From Acidobacteriota bacterium (lineage in GTDB: Bacteria; Acidobacteriota; Blastocatellia; Pyrinomonadales; Pyrinomonadaceae), in the NCBI GenBank assembly GCA_016718135.1, contig JADKEF010000019.1, forward strand, positions 62,001-126,000: DNA of 64,000 nucleotides. The letters are read 5' to 3'. This document shows positions 17,915 to 26,818 of this stretch, piece after piece. Made by a program: the position numbers and the translations under genes. The notes beneath the pieces are model-generated. The model was not told the origin of the DNA. It worked only from the letters and a program-made list of their open reading frames with translations, and searched no databases. Within the stretch, counting starts at the first letter, position 1. Every line of letters starts with the position of its first letter.

Positions 17915-17996
17915 TTAAGAGAATTGGAAGAGGCGGCGTCCTTTAGATTTCACGCCGAAAACGCTAGAATCTAGGCTTTACGGCTGAGTTGCTGAT

Positions 17997-18578
17997 ATGG
18001 CAAAAAAGATAAAGAAAAAGATCGATCTGAAAAAGATCGCCGAAGGCGTAAGGCTGATGCTCGAGGGCATGGGCGAGGACCCCGAGCGTGACGGCCTTAA
18101 GAAAACGCCTGAGCGTGTTGCTGATTTTTACGCCGAACTGACCGAGGGCATGTGGATCGACCCGAAGGAATACATCGTTCCTCTGCCGGGCGATTCACAT
18201 GACGAAATGGTGATCGTCAAAGATATTTCCTTCTCATCCGTTTGCGAGCATCACTTAGCGCCGTTCATGGGAAAATGCCATGTTGCTTACATCCCAAAGG
18301 GCGGTCGCATTGTTGGTTTGTCTAAACTTGCCCGCATCACTGAGGTATTTTCAAGGCGTTTGCAACTTCAGGAACGGCTTACGCAGCAGATCGCACAGAC
18401 GCTGTTCGACAACCTCGATCCGATCGGCGTGATGGTCGTTGTCGAGGCTGAGCACACGTGCATGACGATACGCGGTGTTAAAAAGCCCGGTGCTGTAACG
18501 ATAACGTCGGCTGTGCTCGGCGGATTTAGAAAGGATTCTCGAACTCGTGCCGAAGCAATGTCTCTGATCAAAGGATAA
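17997..18578 (+). CDS. folE: GTP cyclohydrolase I
   Basis: 193 residues. It converts GTP to 7,8-dihydroneopterin triphosphate, the entry to folate and, through QueD, to queuosine. VCEHHLAPFMGKCHVAYIP (Cys83, His86) and EAEHTCMTIRG supply the zinc and catalytic residues. The Lys-rich first 12 residues are unstructured. Only 7 nt separate it from the M28 peptidase gene, so the two are probably co-transcribed. The terminal gene of this window, tgt, belongs to the queuosine pathway. Confidence 0.96.
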   Translation: MAKKIKKKIDLKKIAEGVRLMLEGMGEDPERDGLKKTPERVADFYAELTEGMWIDPKEYIVPLPGDSHDEMVIVKDISFSSVCEHHLAPFMGKCHVAYIPKGGRIVGLSKLARITEVFSRRLQLQERLTQQIAQTLFDNLDPIGVMVVVEAEHTCMTIRGVKKPGAVTITSAVLGGFRKDSRTRAEAMSLIKG

Positions 18579-18585
18579 AAGACTT

Positions 18586-20247
18586 ATGAAAAGGTTAACT
18601 GCTTTACTACTCTTAGCTACATTCATCGCATCGGTTGGTTTTGCTCAGGATCGCAGCCGTGATTTTGATGCGAATAAGATGCGCGAACGCGTCAAACGCC
18701 TTTCCGCCGACGATTTCGAAGGGCGTGGACCCGGCACCGCCGGCGGCACACGTGCGGCCCAGTATATCGCCGATCAGATGAAGGCGAGCGGTGTAAAGCC
18801 GGGTAACAAGGGGAGCTATTTTCAGAACGTGAAGCTTGTCGGCGTCAAGGCCGACCCCAATACGCAGCTCACCGCGACGATCACTAAGGGCCCGACGAAT
18901 ATGTACTTTAAGTTCGGCGATGATTTTGTGGCGACGACCGGAGCTCAGAAGGCGGACGTGTCGGTAAATTCCGAGATAGTTTTCATGGGTTACGGCGTCG
19001 ATGCTCCGCTGTACAATTGGAACGACTACAAAGGCGATCCGGAGCAGTACAAGGGCAAGGTTTTGATGATCCTGGTCAACGATCCACCCGCGACCTCCGC
19101 TGAGCCGAATCTGTTCGGAGGCAATGCCCTAACGTATTACGGACGTTGGACTTATAAGTATGAAGAGGCTGCCCGACGCGGTGCTGCGGGTGTCATTCTG
19201 GTCCACACGAACGAGTCCGCCGGGTACGGCTGGAACGTAGTCCGAACGTCAAACGGCAACTGGCGTTACGAGATCGCCAGAACCGCGGGGGATAAAACGC
19301 CGTTTCTAAACTTCAGAGCATGGATGACAAACGATGCCGCGACGAAACTTGCAAGCATCAGTCATCTAGACCTCGAACAGTTGAAAGAACAGGCTCAGAG
19401 CCGCGATTTTAAGCCGATAAATCTGGGCGTAACGGCAAATCTGAATCTCAAGAGCGAGTTTAAGACGTTTGATTCCCCAAATGTTGTCGGCATGATCGAT
19501 GGGAGCGATGCGAAGCTCAAAAGCGAGTACGTTGTGTTCTCAGGCCATTGGGATCATCTCGGTATCGGCGAGGCAGACGCGACCGGCGACAAGATCTACA
19601 ATGGAGCTTATGACAACGCCTCTGGCATCTCCGCGATTCTTGGAATAGCGGATGTTCTAAACAAGATGCCGAAGCAGCAGAGACCGAAACGCTCGATGGT
19701 GTTCTTTTTCCCGACGGCGGAGGAGCAAGGTCTGCTTGGAGCCGAGTATTTTGCCGCGAATCCTCTGGTTCCGCTTAATAAGATCGCCGGAAATGTGAAT
19801 ATCGACGGCGTTAACTTCTTTGGTAAGACCAGGGATTTTTCTGCACTCGGGGCGGAGCGTTCGTCGCTTGGCGCCATTGTAGACGAGATTGCCAATGAGC
19901 GAAAGATGACGGTCGAGGGAGATATGCGGCCCGAGCAGGGATTCTTTTTCCGTTCGGATCATTTTCCGTTCGCGAAAGCCGGTGTTCCGGCGATCTCGCT
20001 GCGACACGGCGACGATTTCGTCACGCCGCTGGCCGGCGAAGCGTTGAATTTCTTCAGCAATTACACTGCTAAATATTACCATCAGCCGTCCGATCAGTAT
20101 TACGACTGGTGGGACGCGGGGGCGATGGTGCAGAATGCCGAGCTTGGCCTTGCAATCGCGTTGAAGATAGCGAATTCACCCTCGATGCCGCGTTACAAGG
20201 AAACCGACGAATTTTCGGCGGCGGATAAGAAGCGTTTTAACAAATAA
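18586..20247 (+). CDS. Secreted M28-family zinc metallopeptidase
   Basis: 553 residues with a signal peptide (cleavage near VGFAQ). A PA-type insert (YEEAARRGAAGVILVHTNES, about 195-215) is followed by the M28 catalytic domain with SGHWDHLG, NGAYDNASG, TAEEQGLLG, NIDGV and YHQPSD, which provide the co-catalytic zinc ligands and the general-base Glu. Likely an extracytoplasmic aminopeptidase. Co-directional with folE and metG. The Shine-Dalgarno AAAGGA lies 10 nt before the ATG. Confidence 0.92.
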   Translation: MKRLTALLLLATFIASVGFAQDRSRDFDANKMRERVKRLSADDFEGRGPGTAGGTRAAQYIADQMKASGVKPGNKGSYFQNVKLVGVKADPNTQLTATITKGPTNMYFKFGDDFVATTGAQKADVSVNSEIVFMGYGVDAPLYNWNDYKGDPEQYKGKVLMILVNDPPATSAEPNLFGGNALTYYGRWTYKYEEAARRGAAGVILVHTNESAGYGWNVVRTSNGNWRYEIARTAGDKTPFLNFRAWMTNDAATKLASISHLDLEQLKEQAQSRDFKPINLGVTANLNLKSEFKTFDSPNVVGMIDGSDAKLKSEYVVFSGHWDHLGIGEADATGDKIYNGAYDNASGISAILGIADVLNKMPKQQRPKRSMVFFFPTAEEQGLLGAEYFAANPLVPLNKIAGNVNIDGVNFFGKTRDFSALGAERSSLGAIVDEIANERKMTVEGDMRPEQGFFFRSDHFPFAKAGVPAISLRHGDDFVTPLAGEALNFFSNYTAKYYHQPSDQYYDWWDAGAMVQNAELGLAIALKIANSPSMPRYKETDEFSAADKKRFNK

Positions 20248-20256
20248 AGGAACGAT

Positions 20257-22386
20257 TTGAGCAACAACACTTTCTACATAACAACCCCCATCTACTACGC
20301 GAACAGCCTGCCGCATCTGGGCCACCTGTACACTACGATCGTGGCGGACGCGGTGCGGCGGTACAAGAAACAGCGTGGTTTTGACACGTATTTTCTGACC
20401 GGAACGGACGAACACGGAATAAATATCCAGCGTGCGGCTGAGAAAAATGGCAGGACGCCGCAGGAGCAGGTCGATCACATTTCAGGCGAGCTAAAGCGGA
20501 TGTTCCACGATTTCCGGCTCGATACTGAAAATGGCGGTTACGACATTTTCATGCGGACGACCGAGCCGTTTCACTACGAAGGCGTTCAGCATCTGTGGCA
20601 GGAAATTGCCAAAAACAAGACCCCGAATGGGAACGACACGATCTACAAAGGCTTTTACGAAGGCTTGTTCTGCGCTCCGTGTGCTGAGTTCAAGACTGAG
20701 GATCAATACTATACGCCCGAAGGGTCGGATATCCCATATTGCCTTATCCATGAGCGACCGCTTGATAAGGTTTCCGAGGAAAGTTATTTCTTTCGGCTGT
20801 CGGATTATGACGAGTTTTTGATCGATCTGATCGAGAAAGATCCGAACTTGGTGCGGCCGGAAGGCAGAAGGAACGAGGTGTTGTCCTTTGTTCGCGGAGG
20901 TTTGCAGGACCTTTCGATCAGTCGTCAGAAGTCGTCGGTGTCGTGGGGAATTCCGGTTCCGGGTGACGAAAACCATGTGATGTACGTCTGGATGGACGCC
21001 TTGACCAACTACATCACCGCGATTGGTTATGGGAACGCGGAGAAGGCTCCGGTTGGATTTGAGAAATATTGGCAGAATGTCGTTCACCTTGTTGGCAAAG
21101 ACATTCTACGGTTTCACACCGTTTACTGGTTCTCGTTCCTGAACGCAGCCGGGTTGCCTTTGCCCAAAACTGTTTTTGCTCACGGAATGTGGCTCGATGC
21201 CGATGGCCGAAAGATGGGTAAAACAATGGGTAACGTGATCGAAGTTGATGTTTTACATGAGCATTTTCAGGTCGACGCTTTGCGTTACTTTGTGCTGCGG
21301 GACATGGTCTTTGGGCAGGACGGGAAGTTCGGTTACGAAAACCTGATCGAGCGTGCGAACGCGGACCTCGCGAGCGGCCTAGGCAATCTTGCAAGCCGAA
21401 CATTCTCGATGGTCACCAAGTACCGCGAAGGCCTTATACCGAGCGGAAAGATCGCGGAAGAGAATTACCTCAACGCCAAACGTGCCGGAGTCAGTCCGGA
21501 CGATCAGGAACTCGCGTCGGTGGTCGAACATGCTCGCGACGAGTTTGTGCGGCGGTTCGATAATTTCGAGTTTAGCCTCGCTCTCGAAACCGTATGGACG
21601 GTGATCGCCCGTGTTGATAAGTTAATATCTGACTCGAAGCCGTGGGAGCTAAGTAAAGACGATAAACAAGTTGAGACGCTGAATGCGGTGCTCTATCGAG
21701 CCTACGAGACGCTTCGCTGGCTCTGCATACAGCTTTATCCCGTAATGCCCGAGGCGTCGAAGAATATATATAGCCAGATCGGCCTTAGCGAAGACATCGC
21801 CATGCTCGATCCGACAAATTTGAATTGGGGCGAACTCGTCGCCGAGACCGAGATCGGTGAAACCGTTGGAGTTTTCCCGAGAATCGCTAAAAACAAGGTT
21901 ATGAATGAAATAAATGCTCCAGTTGTCAGTAGTCAGTTGTCAGTTGCCAGTGAGGAGCCGGCGGCGGGTGGGCAGTCCGTGTCAGAACCGGGAGCGATAG
22001 CGACTGGGTCGTCTGTGGGGGCTGAACAGGCCGAGGTAGAGGTCGACAACTTCATCACCATTGACGATTTTCTGAAAGTCGAACTACGCGTCGGCCAGAT
22101 CAAGGTTGCCGAGCGAATTCCGAACGCGGACAAACTTCTCCGTTTCGAGATCGACCTCGGAGAACCCGAACATCGCCAGATACTGGCCGGCCTAGCTGAA
22201 TACTATGAGCCAGAAACCCTCATCGGCCGCAAAGTCGTCGTCGTCGCCAACCTAAAACCCCGCAAAATGCGAGGCCTGGAGTCCCAAGGCATGATCTGCG
22301 CCGCCTCGCTCGAAGACAATTCTGGTCCGAAACCGGCTTTGGCTGCGTTTTTGGAGGATGTTGAGGTTGGAGCTAGGTTGAAGTAA
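20257..22386 (+). CDS. metG: Methionyl-tRNA synthetase
   Basis: 709 residues with a TTG start behind AAAGGAA; no upstream in-frame ATG fits. The class I signature is YYANSLPHLGHLYT and the KMSKS variant is GRKMGKTMG (about residue 320). A zinc knuckle is formed by FCAPC and YCLIH. The C-terminal EMAPII/Trbp111-type tRNA-binding domain (about 595-709, VELRVGQIKVAERIPNADKL) is attached by a Ser/Gly/Ala-rich linker that coincides with short TCAGT nucleotide repeats (21919-21950). The stop codon overlaps the brnT start by 1 nt. Confidence 0.96.
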   Translation: MSNNTFYITTPIYYANSLPHLGHLYTTIVADAVRRYKKQRGFDTYFLTGTDEHGINIQRAAEKNGRTPQEQVDHISGELKRMFHDFRLDTENGGYDIFMRTTEPFHYEGVQHLWQEIAKNKTPNGNDTIYKGFYEGLFCAPCAEFKTEDQYYTPEGSDIPYCLIHERPLDKVSEESYFFRLSDYDEFLIDLIEKDPNLVRPEGRRNEVLSFVRGGLQDLSISRQKSSVSWGIPVPGDENHVMYVWMDALTNYITAIGYGNAEKAPVGFEKYWQNVVHLVGKDILRFHTVYWFSFLNAAGLPLPKTVFAHGMWLDADGRKMGKTMGNVIEVDVLHEHFQVDALRYFVLRDMVFGQDGKFGYENLIERANADLASGLGNLASRTFSMVTKYREGLIPSGKIAEENYLNAKRAGVSPDDQELASVVEHARDEFVRRFDNFEFSLALETVWTVIARVDKLISDSKPWELSKDDKQVETLNAVLYRAYETLRWLCIQLYPVMPEASKNIYSQIGLSEDIAMLDPTNLNWGELVAETEIGETVGVFPRIAKNKVMNEINAPVVSSQLSVASEEPAAGGQSVSEPGAIATGSSVGAEQAEVEVDNFITIDDFLKVELRVGQIKVAERIPNADKLLRFEIDLGEPEHRQILAGLAEYYEPETLIGRKVVVVANLKPRKMRGLESQGMICAASLEDNSGPKPALAAFLEDVEVGARLK

Positions 22387-22667
22387 TGAATTTCGACGAG
22401 GATCCAAAAAAGGCGGCTGCCAACATCAAGAAGCACGACGGAATAACATTCCAAGAGGCCGAAACGGTTTTCGGTGACCCTCTCGCTCGTATATTCGATG
22501 ATGACGAACATTCTTATGATGAGAAACGAAACGCAATATTCGGCTACTCGGATCAAAATCGCCTTCTGATGGTCAGTTATACCGAGCGAGAAAATGATAC
22601 GATAAGGATAATTAGTGCCAGGCTAGCTACGCCGAAAGAAGCGAGAAGATATGCAGATCAAACTTGA
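22386..22667 (+). CDS. brnT: BrnT-family toxin (ribonuclease)
   Basis: 93 residues of the BrnT/DUF497 family: NFDEDPKKAAANIKKHDGI, FQEAETVFGDP and the terminal IRIISARLATPKEARRYA are the family hallmarks. BrnT is a RelE-like ribonuclease whose activity is blocked by BrnA. It starts inside the metG stop codon (TAATG) and overlaps the antitoxin by 17 nt, the toxin-first order normal for this system. An internal promoter cannot be excluded. Confidence 0.85.
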   Translation: MNFDEDPKKAAANIKKHDGITFQEAETVFGDPLARIFDDDEHSYDEKRNAIFGYSDQNRLLMVSYTERENDTIRIISARLATPKEARRYADQT

Positions 22668-22878
22668 CGAAAACGACGATCTACTTCCGGAATACGATCT
22701 TGATTTCTCGAAGTCAAAGCCGAATAGGTTTGCGGAGAAATACAATAAGATGGTTCGCCGCGTAGGTCTGGCTCCCGATGTCGCGGAAGAGTTTCCGACG
22801 GAGGATTCCGTTAATGACGCACTCCGTGATTACCTCCGAATAACCCGAACACCTAACGTTGAAGTTTCGACGAGATAG
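22651..22878 (+). CDS. brnA: BrnA-like antitoxin
   Basis: 75 residues starting DENDDLLPEYDLDFSKSKPN RFA, the LLPEYD-F motif seen at the N terminus of many toxin-partner antitoxins encoded after BrnT. The C-terminal half (SVNDALRDYLRI) could form the ribbon-helix-helix/CopG-type DNA-binding part, although it is short. Identification rests on its position 17 nt inside the brnT end and on this motif. Confidence 0.7.
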   Translation: MQIKLDENDDLLPEYDLDFSKSKPNRFAEKYNKMVRRVGLAPDVAEEFPTEDSVNDALRDYLRITRTPNVEVSTR

Positions 22879-22907
22879 ACGTAGCTCCCTGTTATTTAAC
22901 TAACCTG

Positions 22908-23494
22908 ATGGGAAAGGTGATGCTTGAAACATCTGCGGTGCTCATATTCATAGCGACCGCATTCATATCACTGGTGCCGGGCCAATCACCGGCATCGTCA
23001 CCAGAATTTTGGTCACCCCCTATTCGTCAGACATCAAAACCTATACAAGCAGCTCGATCAACAATTTCAAGATTGATTTTGTTGGAACTCCGGTCGTAGA
23101 AGAGGGACGCGGTGTCATTTCAAACTACGTCGCACGGCTTCCGCGATCCCTGATGAGTGTTCGAGTCATTCAATTTAGCAAGTCCGAACTAGAGAGGGTG
23201 ACCAGTTCGGAGATGCTTGGACAGGTTAAGGTAGCGTACGGAACATCGCAGGGGTATAAGATCCTTGAAACTTTCAGGGATGAGGCAGCTACTATCGACT
23301 TCTTATCAAGCAATGAAACCACTTTGAGGAGAGTTCGTGCGCACCTTGTCGGCGATAAACTGTTTGAGCTGTATGTTGAATTACCTCAGTTTCAACGGCT
23401 AAAAGATGTTCACCCCGAAAGGCTGGCCGCGTTTTCACGCGAAGCCGATCGATTTTTTAACTCCTTCGAAATCGTAAAAAAGAAGACGAGATGA
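22908..23494 (+). CDS. Secreted protein of unknown function (one frameshift)
   Basis: The frame from ATG 22908 encodes a signal peptide (VLIFIATAFISLVPGQ) and stops at 23099. The rest of the protein (VTPYSSDIKTYTSS... to EIVKKKTR) is in the +1-shifted frame ending at 23494. Adding one T to the run of four at about 23006 fuses both parts into about 195 residues, so a homopolymer error is the simplest explanation. The mature part is mixed alpha/beta without recognised motifs. It overlaps tatD by 4 nt. Confidence 0.6.
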
Positions 23495-24298
23495 TCCTAA
23501 TCGATTCCCACTGCCACATAGACGGCGAACAGTTTGACGAGGATCGCGACCAGGTTGTTCGGCGGGCTCGGGAGGCTGGGGTTGTGGCGATGTTGAATAT
23601 TGGTACGGGCGATCCGCATAGCGACGATTTTCGGCGGGCGGTGGCTGTTGCCGAAAAATATGAGAATGTTTACGCGTCGGTTGGGGTCCATCCGCATGAT
23701 GCGAAGCTTTATGATGATGCGGCTGAGGAGCATTTGATCGAGCTGGCGAAGAGCGAGAAGGTGATCGCCTGGGGGGAGATCGGGCTTGATTATTACTACG
23801 GTCATTCGCCGAGGGATGTGCAGCGAGACGTTTTTCGGCGGCAGATCCGGACGGCGAAAGAGCTTAATTTACCGATAATTATTCATAGCCGGGATGCGGA
23901 TGATGAAACGGTTGAGATATTGACTGAGGAATGCTCCTACGAGGGTTTTCGCGGGATAATGCATTGTTTTGGCGGAACGGCTGCGATGGCTGAAGATCTG
24001 ATGAAGATCGGGTTTATGATCTCGTTCGCGGGGAATGTGACGTTCAAAAAGGCTGAGAATCTTCGTGATGCGGCTCGCGTTGTGCCGCTCGACAGACTTT
24101 TGATCGAGACAGATTGCCCGTTCCTGACGCCCGTGCCGTTTCGCGGGAAACGGAATGAGCCGAGCTTTGTCGTCCATACGCGCAGTTTTGGCGGAACTCT
24201 ATTCGATCGACGTGGAGAGTCTCGCGGCCGCGACCACTGCGAACTTTCTAAGGACCTTCGGATTGGACGAGAAAAAGGGTGTTCAGGTAACGGGATAA
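23491..24298 (+). CDS. tatD: TatD-family metal-dependent hydrolase/DNase (C-terminal frameshift)
   Basis: A TIM-barrel hydrolase: LIDSHCHIDGEQFDEDRD with the HxH metal site, GVHPHDAK, AWGEIGLDYYYG, IIHSRDADDET, IMHCFGG and ETDCPFLTPVPFRGKRNEP follow the family order. After VVHT near 24182 the frame breaks. Dropping one base restores VLAELYSIDVESLAAATTAN and the usual C terminus, ending at the TAA at 24296-24298. As read, a garbled tail runs to 24306. Start ATG is coupled to the previous gene by a 4-nt overlap. Confidence 0.88.
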
Positions 24299-24329
24299 TG
24301 TGCTAGACTTGCAACACATTTGCCCGATC

Positions 24330-24362
24330 GAGCATCCGATATCAGGCCGATATCCGATGCTC
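24330..24362. repeat. Imperfect palindrome
   Basis: Arms of 14 nt (24330-24343, 24349-24362) match at 13 positions around a 5-nt loop, in the 189-nt gap between tatD and yajQ. No T-run follows, so a terminator role is doubtful; nothing else is recognised in this gap. Confidence 0.45.
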
Positions 24363-24487
24363 TCGGACGAAAATGGTGCTAGAGTTGGAATTGAAAATCA
24401 CTAGTGTTTACGTGTATGTCCCGCATGTGCGCGCGCTGAGGGTGCCGAAAATGGGACAAGATCATTAAAGTTTAATAAAGTAAGAAC

Positions 24488-24985
24488 ATGGCAAAAGAAA
24501 ATTCATTCGATATCGTCTCAAAGACCGACTACGCAGAACTTACCAACGCTCTAAATCAGACCGAGAAAGAGATCTCGCAGCGGTTCGACTTCAAGGGCAG
24601 CAAGGCCGCGGCTGTATTACAGGGCAAGGACCTTCAGCTAACTGCCGAGGATGACACGCGTTTGCGGAATATGAACGATATCCTGCAATCGAAGCTGCTT
24701 AAACGAGGCATTTCGCTCAAGGCACTCGACTATCAAACGGCCGAGGCAGCTTCTGGCGGTACGCTTCGCCAATTGGTCAAGATCCAGCAGGGAATTCCGA
24801 CGGACAAGGCGAAAGAGGTAGTTCGTTTCATCAAGGACGAAAAATTCAAGGTCCAGGCGTCCATCCAGGGCGAGACTGTGCGTGTATCAGGCAAGGACCG
24901 CGACACGTTGCAGGAAGTGATGGCGAAGCTGAAGGCACACGATTTTGGAATCGACATGACCTTTGACAACTACCGATCGAATTAA
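24488..24985 (+). CDS. yajQ: YajQ-family nucleotide-binding protein
   Basis: 165 residues, full length. MAKENSFDIVSKTDYAELTN opens with the typical SFDIVS, followed by EISQRFDFKGSKA and LVKIQQGIPTDKAKEVVRFIKD. The fold is two RNP-like ferredoxin domains. Family members bind nucleotides, and the Xanthomonas homologue binds cyclic di-GMP. The start has GTAAGAAC upstream, a weak ribosome-binding site. The polyprenyl synthase gene begins 4 nt after its stop. Confidence 0.94.
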   Translation: MAKENSFDIVSKTDYAELTNALNQTEKEISQRFDFKGSKAAAVLQGKDLQLTAEDDTRLRNMNDILQSKLLKRGISLKALDYQTAEAASGGTLRQLVKIQQGIPTDKAKEVVRFIKDEKFKVQASIQGETVRVSGKDRDTLQEVMAKLKAHDFGIDMTFDNYRSN

Positions 24986-24988
24986 CGA

Positions 24989-26008
24989 ATGCAGAAGTTT
25001 GCGGCAGTGAAAAAGGAATTGATACCAAATTCGGCGGCTCGTCGTGTGTTTGGCTTGATCGGCGCGGAGATGGGGCTGATCGAGGCGGAGTTTGAGCGGC
25101 AGGTTTCTTCGAATATCCAGGTCATCAATTATCTTGGCGATTATCTGCGTGCTTCGGGCGGTAAGCGTATTAGGCCTGCGTTGCTTGTATTGGCACATCA
25201 TGCGATCGACAAGGGCGAGAGGACGGAGAGCGTTATTCGAATGGCGACCGTGATGGAGATGCTTCATACGGCGACGCTGGTGCATGACGACATTATTGAT
25301 AACGCAGATATTAGGCGTAATCGGCCTTCGGTAAACGCTCGGTTTGGTAATCAGACGGCGGTGTTGATGGGCGACTGGCTTTATATGTCCGCCTTTGAGA
25401 CGACGACGCTTGAGCGTTCGCTGGATATTATCGATATTCTGACGCGGCTCACGCGAAAGATGACCGAGGGCGAGTTGATCCAGTTGACGCGTATCGGGCG
25501 GTTGGATATCTCGGAGAGCGAGTATTTTGACATCTTGAAGCGCAAGACTGCGTACCTCTTCTCATCCTGCTGCGAGGTCGGAGCGATTCTCGGCGGGGCA
25601 AATGAAGACGAACGCGACGCTCTGCGTGCCTATGGTATGGATCTCGGCATAGCCTTCCAACTCTCCGACGACATCCTCGATCTGACCGCTGACAGCAAAG
25701 ACCTCGGCAAGGCCGCCGGTTCGGACCTGCTCGAGGGTAAACTCACTTTGCCACTCATATACCTTCTCGAAAAACGTCCTGAACTCAAGCCGAAGCTTGA
25801 GGAGATCATGTTCGACGGCGAATATCGCACTATCTCACGCGAAGAACTTAAGTCCGAACTCGTCTCGCTCGGGCTCATTGACTCGATAAAACAGCGGGCG
25901 ACAAGCCACGCCGAGGCTGCAAGAAAAAGTCTTGCGGTTTTGGGGGAATCAGAGTATCGTTCTAGTTTAGAAGAAGTTTTGTCCTTTGTGACCGACAGAA
26001 CTACCTAG
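24989..26008 (+). CDS. Trans-polyprenyl diphosphate synthase
   Basis: 339 residues, an all-helical isoprenoid chain elongase. GGKRIRPALLVLAHHA binds isopentenyl diphosphate; the first Asp-rich motif is HDDIIDNADIRRN (Asp100, 101, 104) and the second is LSDDILDLTADSKDLGK. It makes the side chain of quinones or a related long chain. Small residues precede the first motif (LHTATLV), consistent with a long product such as octa- or nonaprenyl, but chain length cannot be fixed from sequence. Co-directional with yajQ. Confidence 0.92.
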   Translation: MQKFAAVKKELIPNSAARRVFGLIGAEMGLIEAEFERQVSSNIQVINYLGDYLRASGGKRIRPALLVLAHHAIDKGERTESVIRMATVMEMLHTATLVHDDIIDNADIRRNRPSVNARFGNQTAVLMGDWLYMSAFETTTLERSLDIIDILTRLTRKMTEGELIQLTRIGRLDISESEYFDILKRKTAYLFSSCCEVGAILGGANEDERDALRAYGMDLGIAFQLSDDILDLTADSKDLGKAAGSDLLEGKLTLPLIYLLEKRPELKPKLEEIMFDGEYRTISREELKSELVSLGLIDSIKQRATSHAEAARKSLAVLGESEYRSSLEEVLSFVTDRTT

Positions 26009-26073
26009 AACGCTCCGAACGCACTCATCGACAAAACAAATTCAATTGCTCGTGTAAGTTAAGCTATTTCAGT

Positions 26074-26694
26074 ATGTTAGACGAAAATCTTATTACTACG
26101 CTTGAACAAAGCCTCGACCAGACTCGCAACGCTCAGCGCCGCCTGACGGCCCGTTTGCGCGAGGCTGAAGGCGAGGTCGAAAACCTGCGACTTGAGATCA
26201 ATGCCCTGGAGAACAGCGCCGCGCAGACTGAAAAAGCTATCCACAGCCTATTGGTTGCGACACGCGGATCGCGTTCGATGGGGATGGGAAGTTCTTTTTC
26301 GATGGATGACTCGATGGATCTCGGCGACCGTTCGGCATCGGAACGCGGACGGCTTACCGCCGCTCATCGCGACGCTCCGTCGGATAACACGTTGAATTTC
26401 CCGCAAACTCACCGAAACATTCCGTCAATAAACTCGAATTTTGAGCCGATCAGCAAACGTTTCAACGACCGAACCATCACGCAGGCCTGCACTTTGTTGC
26501 TGCGAGAGTCCGGCGGCCCGCTACATGTAAATGAACTCTACAATTTGCTGATCGCTGGTGGTATGACATTCAAAGGAAATAACCCCACGATATCCGTAGC
26601 TGTTTCGCTCAGCCGTAACAGCCGTTTTCGAAAGGTCGATCCGGGAACTTTCGACCTCGTGATCCGCGAGGCCGGTAATCGGGCCGCTTCCTAA
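26074..26694 (+). CDS. Coiled-coil protein with HARE-HTH-like C-terminal domain
   Basis: 206 residues. Residues about 3-65 are a heptad-rich coiled coil (LEQSLDQTRNAQRRLTARLR...), followed by a disordered Ser/Asp/Arg-rich linker. The C-terminal 75 residues (TITQACTLLLRESGGPLHVN...NNPTISVAVSLSRNSRFRKV...FDLV) have the winged-helix pattern of HARE-HTH domains, which are found in RNA polymerase delta and restriction systems and are proposed to recognise DNA features. No partner is evident. A hairpin terminator follows. Confidence 0.65.
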   Translation: MLDENLITTLEQSLDQTRNAQRRLTARLREAEGEVENLRLEINALENSAAQTEKAIHSLLVATRGSRSMGMGSSFSMDDSMDLGDRSASERGRLTAAHRDAPSDNTLNFPQTHRNIPSINSNFEPISKRFNDRTITQACTLLLRESGGPLHVNELYNLLIAGGMTFKGNNPTISVAVSLSRNSRFRKVDPGTFDLVIREAGNRAAS

Positions 26695-26715
26695 CTGGTA
26701 AGCGGCCCAAAGTCT

Positions 26716-26772
26716 ATCCCCTCCAAATGCTGTGATGCTTATGATCACAGATCGTTTGGAGGGTTGCCTTTT
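26716..26772 (+). terminator. Intrinsic terminator
   Basis: CCCTCCAAA...CTGTGAT pairs with ATCACAG...TTTGGAGGG in a long stem with a small internal bulge, followed by CTTTTT. It closes the HARE-HTH-like gene. Confidence 0.7.
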
Positions 26773-26818
26773 TGGGCATAAGGGCTGAAAATACGAGTTT
26801 AAGCCTTCAGGAGAAATA

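Noticed and set aside
24330..24362. Palindrome before yajQ as an intrinsic terminator
   Set aside because: No T-run on either side; listed only as a palindrome.
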